From Solibaculum mannosilyticum (lineage in GTDB: Bacteria; Bacillota; Clostridia; Oscillospirales; Acutalibacteraceae), in NCBI RefSeq assembly GCF_015140235.1, contig NZ_AP023321.1, positions 920,501 through 984,500 of the forward strand: a DNA stretch of 64,000 nucleotides. Direction: 5' to 3'. Shown piece after piece: positions 37,199 to 46,488 of the stretch. Each line of letters opens with the position of its first letter. Positions within the stretch are counted from its first letter, which is position 1. Position numbers and translations under genes: made by a program. Under the pieces are notes generated by a model. It saw only the letters and a program-made list of their open reading frames with translations. It did not search any database and was not told where the DNA came from.

Positions 37199-37972
37199 TT
37201 AAAAAGAACGAGATTCTTCTGAAAGAAGGTTCATCTCGCATAGGTTATCCCAATACCGTTTCGGCATCATTTGTCGCCTCAACTTGGGATTGATGCGTCC
37301 CTCCACTGCTACTTTGTCGTAAAACCGCTTCCACAACCGCTGCCATTTCATCTCATCCTCATGGAGATGGGGGAGGTTCATGCCTTCGGCCGATACGATG
37401 ATCCATTCCCGGGTGTCCCAAACACCGGCTAGATTTCGTCCAGCGTCGTGGATGATAAAGGGGATGGAACCCAAGCGGTCGGCAAAATGGGACATGATAA
37501 CAGGCAACACGTGATTGCGGGGCTGAATGCGGGCGTAATAGATGCCTCCTTCGTAAAGGGCAAAGCGGATGAACTCCATCATACGGATGCGTTCGTTGGA
37601 GACAAAGGTGGCGAGACTTTGGATATCCAGCACCTCCTGATCAGCCAAACGCCGGTTGATGCTCCGCCCCACCCGGAATCCCAGGCGCAGAAAAGCGAGA
37701 ATTTTACTCCCACGTTCTTCATCGTGGGAGAGATAGGCGAGATATACCGTCCGCAGGCACTGTTCTCCCAACTTGGTGAGAATGGCCTTATAGACCCGGC
37801 TGAACTTACACGGCTCTGTTTCTACCGTCACATACTGTTCCCCTAGCTGCTGTTGAAAACCGGTGTGTTCCACAATACGGGCCGACGGCTGCTTCCAAGC
37901 GTCAAAACAGGCGGTGAGGAGTCCCTCAAAGCTGCCGTCGTAGAGATAGGTTACAGTTGCCCGGTGAGACAT
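37199..37972 (-). CDS. TIGR03915-type putative DNA metabolism protein
   Basis: 257-residue protein starting MSHRATVTYLYDGSFEGLL, the mark of the TIGR03915/DUF4130 family that is nearly always encoded next to a TIGR03916 radical-SAM protein. The C-terminal half (about 85-250) has the conserved IPFIIHDAGRNLAG and MPKRYWDNLCEM segments. Its reaction is not known; the pair has been predicted to act in DNA modification or repair. It overlaps the upstream radical-SAM gene by 22 bp, so the two are coupled. Confidence 0.85.
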   Translation of the reverse strand: MSHRATVTYLYDGSFEGLLTACFDAWKQPSARIVEHTGFQQQLGEQYVTVETEPCKFSRVYKAILTKLGEQCLRTVYLAYLSHDEERGSKILAFLRLGFRVGRSINRRLADQEVLDIQSLATFVSNERIRMMEFIRFALYEGGIYYARIQPRNHVLPVIMSHFADRLGSIPFIIHDAGRNLAGVWDTREWIIVSAEGMNLPHLHEDEMKWQRLWKRFYDKVAVEGRINPKLRRQMMPKRYWDNLCEMNLLSEESRSF

Positions 37973-39264
37973 TTGACCCGATCACCTCCTGTGGGAAGAG
38001 CCGACGCTCCATCGAAAAGGGAAAGTTGTTCCGGAGCCTCCAGGGCGTGGGGATGGCTTGTCCCTTCGGCCACTAGATTGTGAAAAACAAAACGTGGATC
38101 CATGTGGATACCGCCGTAAGTCCTGCCGCGGCAGGTGATAAAATAGACGGCCCGTTTGAGGACGACACCCAGTTTGCGCAGATGGTCAAAGTCCAGGGAA
38201 CTCTCCCGACGTGCCGTGCGGATGCGCTGGGCCGATTTGACGCCGATTCCAGGAACCCGGAGCAGCATAGAGTAATCGGCGGTGTTGACTTCCACTGGAA
38301 ACTGATCCATATGGCGGAGAGCCCAATGGCATTTTGGATCCAGCATGGGGTGAAAGTTGGGATGCTGCTCGTCCAAAAGCTCGGATGCTGAAAAGCCGTA
38401 AAAGCGCAGCAGCCAGTCGGCCTGATAGAGCCGGTGTTCCCGTAGCAGAGGAGGAGGCGTCGTAGCAGCCGGCAGATTCGGATGGGTGCCTACTGGGATA
38501 TAGGCCGAATAAAACACCCGTTTGAGCCGGTATTTTTGGTAGAGGCTTTGGCTCAAACGCATGATTTGAAAGTCGGAATCGGGTGTAGCTCCTACGATCA
38601 TCTGGGTGCTTTGTCCGGCAGGGGCAAAGGACGGCGCGTGACGATAAACCGTCATTTCCTGCCTGCTTTGATGAATGGAGCTGGAAATCAGTCCCATGGG
38701 TTTTAAGATATTGTTCCGGTTTTTCTCCGGCGCCAATAGGGTAAGGCTCTGTTCGGAAGGCAGCTCGATGTTGACGCTCATGCGGTCGCATAAAAGCCCC
38801 ATCTTGGTGATGAGCTCCTGGGATGCCCCTGGGATGGCTTTTGCATGGATGTACCCGTTAAAATGATATTTGTTCCGCAAGAGTTCCACGCAGCGGCACA
38901 TGCGTTCCATGGTATAATCGGGCGACACCAGGATACCGGAGCTTAAAAATAAGCCCTCGATATAATTGCGTTTGTAGAATTCTATGGTTAGCTTTGCCAA
39001 TTCCTCCGGCGAGAAGGTGGCGCGAGGGACGTCGTTGGAACGCCGGTTGACGCAGTAGGCGCAGTCGTTGACGCATACGTTGGTCATCAGCACCTTGAGC
39101 AGGGAAATGCACCGTCCGTCGGCGGCAAAGCTGTGACAGAGTCCTGCATTGACGGTGTTGCCCAGGCCGCCGGGAGTTCCCCGGCGGCTGGACCCACTGG
39201 ATGTACAAGCCACATCGTATTTGGCGGAATCCCCTAAAATCGTAAGCTTATCAGATAGTTCCAT
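37951..39264 (-). CDS. Putative DNA modification/repair radical-SAM protein (TIGR03916 type)
   Basis: Radical-SAM enzyme of 437 residues. Cluster motif CVNDCAYC (CxxxCxxC) near residue 66; a helix-hairpin-helix DNA-binding motif LLRVPGIGVKSAQRI near 335, which suggests work on DNA. ATG 39264 is preferred (GAGGTGG upstream); an ATG 30 bp earlier lacks a ribosome site. Forms a two-gene operon with the TIGR03915-type partner. The lesion or base acted on is unknown. Confidence 0.85.
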   Translation of the reverse strand: MELSDKLTILGDSAKYDVACTSSGSSRRGTPGGLGNTVNAGLCHSFAADGRCISLLKVLMTNVCVNDCAYCVNRRSNDVPRATFSPEELAKLTIEFYKRNYIEGLFLSSGILVSPDYTMERMCRCVELLRNKYHFNGYIHAKAIPGASQELITKMGLLCDRMSVNIELPSEQSLTLLAPEKNRNNILKPMGLISSSIHQSRQEMTVYRHAPSFAPAGQSTQMIVGATPDSDFQIMRLSQSLYQKYRLKRVFYSAYIPVGTHPNLPAATTPPPLLREHRLYQADWLLRFYGFSASELLDEQHPNFHPMLDPKCHWALRHMDQFPVEVNTADYSMLLRVPGIGVKSAQRIRTARRESSLDFDHLRKLGVVLKRAVYFITCRGRTYGGIHMDPRFVFHNLVAEGTSHPHALEAPEQLSLFDGASALPTGGDRVKCLTGQL

Positions 39265-39284
39265 GTTTTCCACCTCACAAAGAG

Positions 39285-39334
39285 AGTATAACACAGTTGG
39301 ATGGAAAATGGAACATATTTTTGAACAAATATTC
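39285..39334 (-). promoter_or_regulatory. Tentative promoter and LexA-like box of the radical-SAM operon
   Basis: A minus-strand -10 (TATACT, 39285-39290) has a poor -35 at 39308-39313. Just upstream, 39323-39334 reads GAAC-AAAT-ATTC, one base off the Gram-positive LexA core GAAC-N4-GTTC. Confidence 0.35.
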
Positions 39335-39351
39335 GACTTTCCTGAAATTGG

Positions 39352-42036
39352 CTAAATGTTGCCCTTGCGATGGTTGAGACGTAAAATCAGTTTTCGGATC
39401 AAGTCGATGGGGATCACGGTAGAGGACAAAAGGAGGACCCATTTTAGTCCTTGAAGCGTCAAGGGGACGGTGCGGAATAACGTGCCGCCGTAGTAGATCA
39501 GGAGCAGTTGGACGCCGGCCGCCATGGCCATGATGAACAGGAACGCCTTATTTTGCGTGATGTGGGAGAGAAGATGAAGACGAGGGGTGCGGGCATTGAA
39601 GCTGTTGAAGATGCCGGCAAAGATGAAGAGGCCGAAGAATGCCGTAAGGAAAAAGATAGGCTGAGAGTCATAGTGGAAGGTTTCCCGGAAGAAAGGCGCC
39701 TTTAAGAAGGCCAGGCACAGGAGCACGGTGTACAGCCCGGTGAAGAGGATTTGGCTGACCATATACCGGTTGATGATGTGTTCATCTCTCCGCTTGGGAG
39801 GCTCGTGGAGATATTCCGGGAGAGGCGCTTCCCCGGCAAAGGCCAGGCCGGCCAAGGTATCCATGATGATATTGATCCACAGCATCTGGATGACGGTCAC
39901 AGGGGTGTCGATGCCGATAAAGGGCCCGATCACCGATACACACACAGCACATAAGTTGACCGTCAGCTGGAAGATGATAAACTTGCGGATACTCTTAAAG
40001 ATGGTGCGTCCATAGAGGATGGCTTTGGCGATGGAGGAAAGATTGTCGTCTAAGATGACGATATCACTTGCCTCCTTGGCTACCTCGGTGCCGCTGCCCA
40101 TGGCAAAGCCCACATCGGCTTTTTTGAGGGCGGGGGCGTCGTTGACGCCGTCCCCGGTCATGCCGGCCACCAGCCCCAGTTCCTGGGCGGCCCGTACCAG
40201 ACGGCTCTTATCGGCTGGGACGGCCCGTGCCACCACACGCAAACGGGGAAGGAGACGGCGGATTTGTTCGTCGGTCATTTTGTTTAACTCGTGGCTGTCC
40301 AGGACGGCGTCGGTCTGTCCCGGACGCAATAAACCGGCTTCCAGGGCGATGGCAGTGGCGGTTTCACGGCTGTCGCCGGTCATCATAACCACCTGGATGC
40401 CGGCGCCGGTGATCTGCCGAATAGAGGTGCTGGCTTCGCTTTTGAGTTCATCCCGGATGCCGATGAGGCCCAGAAGGGCCAGGTTGGGGAAGGGTTGCCC
40501 GGCGCGGATGGGCGTATCGCTGATCGCCAAAGCCAGGATACGGACGGCGTTGCCGCTCATCTCCCGAACGGTGCGTTGCAGGTCGGGCGACATCCGGAAG
40601 GGCTGACGCTGTCCCTTTGCGTCGTAACAGGAGGTACATTGAGGGAGAATCTTTTCAAAAGCCCCCTTCACGAGCCATAGGTTTTGTTTGCCCGATACAC
40701 GGCAGGCCGAGAACTTATCCCGGCTGTTAAAGGGGATAAATTCCTCCCGTGTCACTGTACGTGTGGTGCTTAGATGGGGGATGACGTATTCCAAAAGAGC
40801 CCGGTCGGTGGCGTTGCCCCCGATAGCTGCCCGTCGCCGTCCCTCTTGCCCCACTGTGGAACTGGTGTTAAAGAAACAGCTCATCTCCACCAACTCCCAC
40901 AATTCCTTTTGTTTGCGGAGGCTGCGGGCACTGGTGTATACTTGATTTTGTCCGGAGACAAAGGTCTTGACTTGCAGTTTTCCTTTGGTTAACGTGCCGG
41001 TTTTATCGGTGAAAAGGATGTTAAGGCTGCCGGAAGTCTCGATGCCCACCAGTTTTCTCACCAGGACGTGATCCTTAAGCATGCGCTTCATGTTGGAGGA
41101 CAGCACAACTGTAATCATCATAGGGAGGCCTTCCGGGACCGCTACGACCACCACGGTGATGGCCAAGGTAACGGCCTGGATGATCTGGGAGATCAGGACC
41201 GGGAGATTTTGACAATAGGCTGAAATACGGGCGGGGTCAAATCCGTTGTCCAGCACGATGCAGTTAAAGAGGAAGGCCAAAGCCACAAAAGCGGCGGCCA
41301 CATATCCAAACCGGCTGATTGTTTTGGCCAGCGACCGCAGTTTGAATTTGAGAGGACTCTCCCGGGTGTCCTCTTGGACCTCCATGGCCATACTGCCGTA
41401 GAAGGTCTTGACGCCCACCTGCTGAACCAGAAGCATGCCTTCTCCAGAACACACCACACTGCCTCGGAAGAGACGGTTTTTCTGCATGAAGTCATGGCCT
41501 TTGGCAGCCGAATGATCATTTCCAGAGGGCGCTTTGTGGGCTTCTTTGGATTCCCCATTGAGGGAGGATTGATCCACGCTCACTTCGCCCGATACCAGGA
41601 TCCCATCGGCCGGGACCCGTTCGCCGGCGCCGAGCAGGACAAGATCACCCACCACCACTTCGCCAAGGGGAAGTTTGCGCACGCCGTTTGCCCGTTTGAC
41701 GCGGCATTGGATGCTTGACGCCTCTTGCTGAAGCTTTTCAAAGGCCGATTCGCTGCCGTGTTCGGACAAAGTGGATACGAAGGTAGCCAAAAAGATGGCG
41801 ACCGCTACACCAGCCGTTTCAAACCAATCGAAATGATCAAACATAAACAGTAGGTTGACGGCCAAGGCAACCAACAGAATCTTGATGATGGGATCGCCGA
41901 AGTTTGCCAGGTACTGCTTAAAAAAACTGTTTTTCTTTGTACGGGTCAGTTGATTGGAACCGTACTTAGTTCGGGACTGTTCCACCTGAGCCGAGGAAAG
42001 TCCATGATGCTCTTCCACGTTTTTTATCATTTTCAT
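39352..42036 (-). CDS. Calcium-translocating P-type ATPase (PMCA-like)
   Basis: P2-type cation pump of 894 residues, probably exporting Ca2+. Order: N-terminal cation ATPase domain; actuator with the SLNGESKEAHK loop (TGES-like, near 165); membrane helix 4 with VPEGLPMMIT (about 300); phosphorylation site FTDKTGTLT (about 345); nucleotide domain; hinge MTGDGVNDAPALKKADVG (about 620); six C-terminal membrane segments. The PEGLP motif and helix 6 features fit Ca2+ transporters. ATG 42036 with GGGAGGGC upstream. Confidence 0.9.
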   Translation of the reverse strand: MKMIKNVEEHHGLSSAQVEQSRTKYGSNQLTRTKKNSFFKQYLANFGDPIIKILLVALAVNLLFMFDHFDWFETAGVAVAIFLATFVSTLSEHGSESAFEKLQQEASSIQCRVKRANGVRKLPLGEVVVGDLVLLGAGERVPADGILVSGEVSVDQSSLNGESKEAHKAPSGNDHSAAKGHDFMQKNRLFRGSVVCSGEGMLLVQQVGVKTFYGSMAMEVQEDTRESPLKFKLRSLAKTISRFGYVAAAFVALAFLFNCIVLDNGFDPARISAYCQNLPVLISQIIQAVTLAITVVVVAVPEGLPMMITVVLSSNMKRMLKDHVLVRKLVGIETSGSLNILFTDKTGTLTKGKLQVKTFVSGQNQVYTSARSLRKQKELWELVEMSCFFNTSSTVGQEGRRRAAIGGNATDRALLEYVIPHLSTTRTVTREEFIPFNSRDKFSACRVSGKQNLWLVKGAFEKILPQCTSCYDAKGQRQPFRMSPDLQRTVREMSGNAVRILALAISDTPIRAGQPFPNLALLGLIGIRDELKSEASTSIRQITGAGIQVVMMTGDSRETATAIALEAGLLRPGQTDAVLDSHELNKMTDEQIRRLLPRLRVVARAVPADKSRLVRAAQELGLVAGMTGDGVNDAPALKKADVGFAMGSGTEVAKEASDIVILDDNLSSIAKAILYGRTIFKSIRKFIIFQLTVNLCAVCVSVIGPFIGIDTPVTVIQMLWINIIMDTLAGLAFAGEAPLPEYLHEPPKRRDEHIINRYMVSQILFTGLYTVLLCLAFLKAPFFRETFHYDSQPIFFLTAFFGLFIFAGIFNSFNARTPRLHLLSHITQNKAFLFIMAMAAGVQLLLIYYGGTLFRTVPLTLQGLKWVLLLSSTVIPIDLIRKLILRLNHRKGNI

Positions 42037-42089
42037 AAGACCGCCCTCCCGAATCATACTATTCGGACGGGCAGTGATTTATACCCAGC

Positions 42090-42734
42090 TTATCCGGCTG
42101 CGATGCGATAAAGGAGCAAGGCCAAAATGACCAAGGCGGATATGACCTGAAGTTTGTCGGAATGAGGGAAACGCAGCCCCATCTTAAGGCCCAGAGCATT
42201 GCCGATCCAGGTGAAGGCAAATTGGAAGAGCCCCACCCAGATGGTCCCCCACAGTCCTTCCACCCCCAGGAGGGCGTACCCGACGCCGACGCTGACCGAA
42301 TCCACCGAAAGCGCCGTGCCAAGCAGAAGGGCCTCCAGAGGACTGATGGTTTTGGAACCGTCTACGTCGCATAGCATGGGGTTTTTGATGATCTCCACCG
42401 AAATCCCCAAGGACTTGATGCGAAAATGAACGAGGGTTTTGGGATCAAGGCTTTGAGGCTTTTGCTTTGAGGAGCGGCCGAAAAAGGATTGGAACAGCAT
42501 CCAAAGGCATACGCCGCCCATCAAAACGGTGCCGATGATGGAGGAGGTCTCCGGCGGAAGGATGTTTTGGATCCAGTTTCCAAAGGCGAAAGCTGCGCCG
42601 AAGTAGGCCATGGAACAAGCGCATATCACAAGGCGGGAGGAGAGGGGGATTTTTGTAGCCCGCAGCCCGTAAGCCATGGAGACAGCGAAGGCGTCCAGGC
42701 TGAGACACACGGCCAGCAGGATCACACCAAACAT
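42090..42734 (-). CDS. ytaF: Sporulation membrane protein YtaF
   Basis: 214-residue membrane protein of the MntP-like group, with two homologous halves. SLDAFAVSMAYGLR near 12 and the second-half copy ALSVDSVSVGVGYAL near 147 are the paired Asp motifs of this family; YtaF is the sporulation-linked branch. Five to six predicted membrane segments. A Mn2+ or other divalent-cation export role is inferred from MntP. It ends 53 bp before the P-type ATPase on the same strand. Confidence 0.85.
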   Translation of the reverse strand: MFGVILLAVCLSLDAFAVSMAYGLRATKIPLSSRLVICACSMAYFGAAFAFGNWIQNILPPETSSIIGTVLMGGVCLWMLFQSFFGRSSKQKPQSLDPKTLVHFRIKSLGISVEIIKNPMLCDVDGSKTISPLEALLLGTALSVDSVSVGVGYALLGVEGLWGTIWVGLFQFAFTWIGNALGLKMGLRFPHSDKLQVISALVILALLLYRIAAG

Positions 42735-42880
42735 ATCGGATCACCACAAGTTACAAGATTTCCCTCCATCCTATGCGAAAAAGGGAGACGATGTCCGTGA
42801 AAAGTTCGGGATTTTCTTGGACAAATCCTGAGGATTAAAAGAAAAATCGGCAAAATGTGGCGCAGATTACTGAAAAACAC

Positions 42881-42909
42881 TTGCTTTTATGGCGTAAATC
42901 TGATATCAT
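42881..42909 (+). promoter_or_regulatory. Promoter of rpmB
   Basis: TTGCTT (42881), 17 bp, TATCAT (42904), 45 bp before the start codon. Confidence 0.75.
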
Positions 42910-42953
42910 AGCAATGTTGAACTTTAAGGTAGTTTCCAAAGGAGGTGCAGATC

Positions 42954-43142
42954 ATGGCAAAGTGTGACATCTGTGGCAAAGAGGTAACCTTCGGCATCAA
43001 GGTTTCCCACTCCCATAGGCGTTCAAACAGAACTTGGAAACCCAATGTAAAGCGCGTGAAAGCAATCGTAAATGGGTCCCCCAAGAGAATTTACGCCTGC
43101 ACCCGTTGCTTGCGTTCGGGTAAAGTTACCCGTGCGGTGTAA
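42954..43142 (+). CDS. rpmB: Ribosomal protein bL28, zinc-binding form
   Basis: 62-residue large-subunit protein. Zn2+ ligands come in two pairs, CDIC near the start and CTRC near residue 50, so this is the C+ (zinc) version. SHSHRRSNRTWKPN is the family signature. Start ATG 42954 follows AAAGGAGGT; a frame extension upstream is not used. Confidence 0.97.
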   Translation: MAKCDICGKEVTFGIKVSHSHRRSNRTWKPNVKRVKAIVNGSPKRIYACTRCLRSGKVTRAV

Positions 43143-43162
43143 TGTCCAATGATCGGTTTGAA

Positions 43163-43192
43163 AGAGGCTGCTTTGAAAGCGGCTTCTTTTTC
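43163..43192 (+). terminator. Terminator after rpmB
   Basis: AGAGGCTGC pairs with GCGGCTTCT (43163-43187) with wobble pairs, followed by TTTTTCTTTT. Confidence 0.75.
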
Positions 43193-43224
43193 TTTTATTG
43201 GCCAAAACTGAATTTAAAAATAAG

Positions 43225-43278
43225 AATACGGCTGGGAGGTTCGCCCCATCAAGGGCGCTTCCAGCCGTATTTTTTTGT
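43225..43278. terminator. Bidirectional terminator between rpmB and gpsA
   Basis: AATACGGCTGG (43225-43235) pairs with CCAGCCGTATT (43261-43271). A T run follows on the plus strand and a T-rich stretch on the minus strand, so it can also end the gpsA transcript. Confidence 0.8.
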
Positions 43279-43281
43279 GAT

Positions 43282-44289
43282 TTATTTGTCCAGCCATGTA
43301 TGCTCTGTTTCAGAGCACTTGGGCCGGACCATGAGATCGGCAAGGGCTTTCTGAGGATCCTTATTATTAAAAAGGACTTGATAGCATTCCTCTGTGATGG
43401 GCATAACGACTTGATACTGTTCCGACAAGAGCTTGGCCGAATAGGTGGCGTGATACCCTTCCACCGTGCTCAGACGTCCCACGGCCTCTTTGGTAGGGAC
43501 GCCTTGCCCCATCAGGATACCGGCCCGACGGTTGCGGCTGTGCATACTGGTACAGGTGACAATCAAGTCCCCGATGCCGCTGAGACCGGCAAAAGTCTCC
43601 GTTTGAGCGCCCATTTTGACTCCCAGCCGGGCGATTTCCGTGAGGCCGCGGGTCATGAGAGCGGCTTTGGTGTTGTCTCCAAGTCCCATTCCGTCGCAGA
43701 TGCCGGCAGCCAGGGCTACAATATTTTTAAGGGCGCCGCCCAGTTCAACGCCCACAATGTCCGGGTTGACGTATACGCGAAAATCCGGGTTCATTAGGAT
43801 ATCCTGGACCAATGTAGCGGCTTCCTGATCGTGGGAAGCTGACACCACTGTCGTGGGGATCCCGCGGGATACCTCCTCAGCATGGGAAGGGCCGGAGATG
43901 ACCACCACCCGGACCTGGGGAAGCTCTTCGGCGATGACTTGGCTCAGACGTTTGGTTCCATCCTGTTCAAAGCCTTTGGCAAGGTTGGCCACGACAGCGC
44001 CGTCCGGCAGGACCTTTCGAAGCATGGATGCCGTACTGCGCACTGCAAAGGAAGGCACCGCTAGAATCACCAAGTCGGCATCAGCTGCCGTGTGAATATC
44101 GTTGGTGATGCGGACGGAATCGGGGATCATGACGCCGGGCAACAATTTTTTATGTTCCCGATCACGGCGGAGGCAATCCACCTCCTCAGGAAATACCGAC
44201 CACAGACTGACCTGATGCCCGTGACGGTCGGCCATGACAGCGATAGCAGTGCCCCAGCTTCCGGAACCCAATACAGCAATGCGAGCCAT
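43282..44289 (-). CDS. gpsA: NAD(P)H-dependent glycerol-3-phosphate dehydrogenase
   Basis: Makes sn-glycerol 3-phosphate for phospholipid synthesis. 335 residues; Rossmann motif VLGSGSWGTAIAVM at the N-terminus, the catalytic segment VELGGALKNIVALAAGICDG near 180 and LTEIARLG near 215. Its ATG overlaps the plsY stop by one base (TAATG), so synthesis of the substrate and the acyl acceptor enzyme are coupled. Confidence 0.97.
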   Translation of the reverse strand: MARIAVLGSGSWGTAIAVMADRHGHQVSLWSVFPEEVDCLRRDREHKKLLPGVMIPDSVRITNDIHTAADADLVILAVPSFAVRSTASMLRKVLPDGAVVANLAKGFEQDGTKRLSQVIAEELPQVRVVVISGPSHAEEVSRGIPTTVVSASHDQEAATLVQDILMNPDFRVYVNPDIVGVELGGALKNIVALAAGICDGMGLGDNTKAALMTRGLTEIARLGVKMGAQTETFAGLSGIGDLIVTCTSMHSRNRRAGILMGQGVPTKEAVGRLSTVEGYHATYSAKLLSEQYQVVMPITEECYQVLFNNKDPQKALADLMVRPKCSETEHTWLDK

Positions 44290-45005
44290 TAGGCATTCTC
44301 CTTTCTTCCGCCAAACGAGATGCGTTTTTCGGTGTGATTGCGGAGGCGTTTCATATTTTCCTTATGCATATACACCATGATGGCGGCGATGAGCACCGAC
44401 ATAACTGTCGAGACAATGACGGTATCCAATGGATAAATCCCTGCCTGGTAGTCGAAGAAATAGGAGAATACAAAGGAGGCTACCGGGAAGGAACATCCCG
44501 CAATGATGGAGGAAAGGGAAACGATACGGGTGATCAGCACCACGATGATAAAGATACTGACGCCAAAGACCATAACGCGCCAGTCGATTACAAGCAGCAT
44601 ACCGGCGGTAGTGGCTACGCCCTTGCCGCCCTTGAATCCAAAATAAAGGGGGAAGAGGTGTCCGAAAAGGCAAAAGACACCGGCAATGTACCCGCCGAAG
44701 ACGATGAGGGATACATCTGAAGCCGAAGCGCTGCCCAAAGACATAAAGATCCATCGGCCGGCAAAGACGGCAAGCACTGCTTTTCCAGCGTCGCCAATGA
44801 GCGTCAGCAGGGCAGGAATCTTACCTGCATTGCGCAGCACATTGGTTGTACCCGCATTGCCGGATCCCATGGTGCGGATATCCTTCCCGGTTTTAAGCCG
44901 CACGATAATAAAAGCAAAGTTGAGGCTGCCCAAAAGATAAGCGACAGCAGCCGTCAATAAAATAGCCAATCCGTTTTCCGTGAGAAACGAGAGGATTCCC
45001 TCCAT
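44289..45005 (-). CDS. plsY: Acyl-phosphate:glycerol-3-phosphate acyltransferase PlsY
   Basis: Membrane enzyme of 238 residues that acylates glycerol 3-phosphate, next step after GpsA. Motifs: YLLGSLNFAFIIVRL, GSGNAGTTNVLR (phosphate loop, about 40) and FGFKGGKGVATTAG (about 115). About five to seven membrane segments; the C-terminal 45 residues are longer than the shortest PlsY forms. ATG 45005 with AGGAGGG upstream is preferred over a longer frame. Confidence 0.96.
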   Translation of the reverse strand: MEGILSFLTENGLAILLTAAVAYLLGSLNFAFIIVRLKTGKDIRTMGSGNAGTTNVLRNAGKIPALLTLIGDAGKAVLAVFAGRWIFMSLGSASASDVSLIVFGGYIAGVFCLFGHLFPLYFGFKGGKGVATTAGMLLVIDWRVMVFGVSIFIIVVLITRIVSLSSIIAGCSFPVASFVFSYFFDYQAGIYPLDTVIVSTVMSVLIAAIMVYMHKENMKRLRNHTEKRISFGGRKENA

Positions 45006-45088
45006 AACAAAGCCCTCCTGATGATTTGAAATAGAGAATGTCAAAAAGAATGCTTCGGCGAAGCCGCGCCCCTTCTCCAAAGAGGGGA

Positions 45089-46414
45089 TTACTTTTTATC
45101 CCCTCGCTCCCGGATAATAAACCGCATAGGAGTACCCTCCAAGCCGAACACATCCCGAATGCGGTTTTCCAGATACCTCTGGTAAGAAAAGTGGAAGAGG
45201 TCTGCCCGGTTGACAAAGCATACGAATGTAGGCGGACGGGTGGATGGCTGGGTCATATAATAAATTTTGAGGCGTTTTCCCTTGTCGGTAGGGGGCTGGA
45301 CGCGGGCAGTGGCATCGGCCAGGACGTCATTGAGCATACCGGTGGAGATCCGCAGGGCATTTTGACTGTCCACAAATTTGATGAGTTCAAACAGACGGTC
45401 CACACGCTGGCCGGTCTTGGCTGAGATGAACAGGATGGGGGCATAGGACATAAAGGAAAAATCCTCCATCAGCTTTTTGCGGTAGGAATCCATGGTCTTG
45501 CCGTCCTTTTCCACGGCATCCCACTTGTTGACCACGATGATGGAGGCTTTCCCTGCCTCATGGGCAAGGCCCGCCACTTTGGAATCCTGCTCGGTAAAGC
45601 CCTCGCAGGCGTCGATCATGATGACGCACACCTGTGCTCGTTCGATGGCTAACTTGGCCCGCAGGACGCTGTATTTCTCAATGGGATCGTCCACCCGGCT
45701 TTTTCGGCGGATGCCGGCGGTGTCGATGAGAACAAATTTACCGTGCTCGTTTTGCACTTCCGTGTCCACAGCATCCCGGGTAGTGCCGGCGATGTTGGAT
45801 ACAATGACCCGCTGTTCTCCAGAGATGCGGTTGACCAGGGAGGATTTGCCCACATTGGGTTTGCCGATGATGGCCACCCGGATGACGTCGTCCTCTTCCA
45901 CTTCGTTCTCTTCCGGCGGGAGATGTTCCAAGACAGCGTCCAGAAGATCGCCTGTGCCGTGGCCATGGACGGCGGAAACCTGGATGGGATCTCCCAAACC
46001 CAAATTGTAAAATTCATAAAATTCCGCAGGAGGATCGCCCAGGGAATCGCTTTTGTTGACGCACAATACCAAAGGCTTCCCGCTCTTTTGCAGCATGACG
46101 GCCACGTCCAAGTCGTTGGCCACCACGCCGGAACGCAGATCGGTCACCAGGATAATGACGTCGGCCTGTTCAATGGCAAGCTGGGCCTGCTGCCGCATCT
46201 GGGAGAGGAGGACGTCGTCGGTGCGGGGCTCAATGCCGCCGGTATCCACCAGCATAAACCCACGGCCACACCATTCGCAATCGGCATAAATGCGGTCTCT
46301 GGTGACGCCGGGAGTATCCTCCACAATGGAGAGCCGGGATCCGGTCAGCTTATTAAATAAGGTGGATTTGCCCACGTTGGGACGTCCCACAATGGCTACG
46401 ACGGGTTTGCTCAA
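45089..46414 (-). CDS. der: Ribosome biogenesis GTPase Der (EngA)
   Basis: Double-GTPase assembly factor of the 50S subunit, about 441 residues. First G domain G1 GRPNVGKSTLFN (about 9) and VNKSD; second G domain GKPNVGKSSLVN (about 182), NKWDAV; C-terminal KH-like domain ending RFIIRERGDKK. Best start by spacing is TTG 46414 (8 nt after GGAGG); ATG 46420 is only 2 nt from it. It lies upstream of plsY and gpsA, a frequent Clostridia order. Confidence 0.95.
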   Translation of the reverse strand: MSKPVVAIVGRPNVGKSTLFNKLTGSRLSIVEDTPGVTRDRIYADCEWCGRGFMLVDTGGIEPRTDDVLLSQMRQQAQLAIEQADVIILVTDLRSGVVANDLDVAVMLQKSGKPLVLCVNKSDSLGDPPAEFYEFYNLGLGDPIQVSAVHGHGTGDLLDAVLEHLPPEENEVEEDDVIRVAIIGKPNVGKSSLVNRISGEQRVIVSNIAGTTRDAVDTEVQNEHGKFVLIDTAGIRRKSRVDDPIEKYSVLRAKLAIERAQVCVIMIDACEGFTEQDSKVAGLAHEAGKASIIVVNKWDAVEKDGKTMDSYRKKLMEDFSFMSYAPILFISAKTGQRVDRLFELIKFVDSQNALRISTGMLNDVLADATARVQPPTDKGKRLKIYYMTQPSTRPPTFVCFVNRADLFHFSYQRYLENRIRDVFGLEGTPMRFIIRERGDKK

Positions 46415-46488
46415 ACCCATCACCTCCCGATTTTTCAAATTAATCAGCGTCCCTTTTCATTTCAAGCAGGAAACGCCAAACAGTATTC

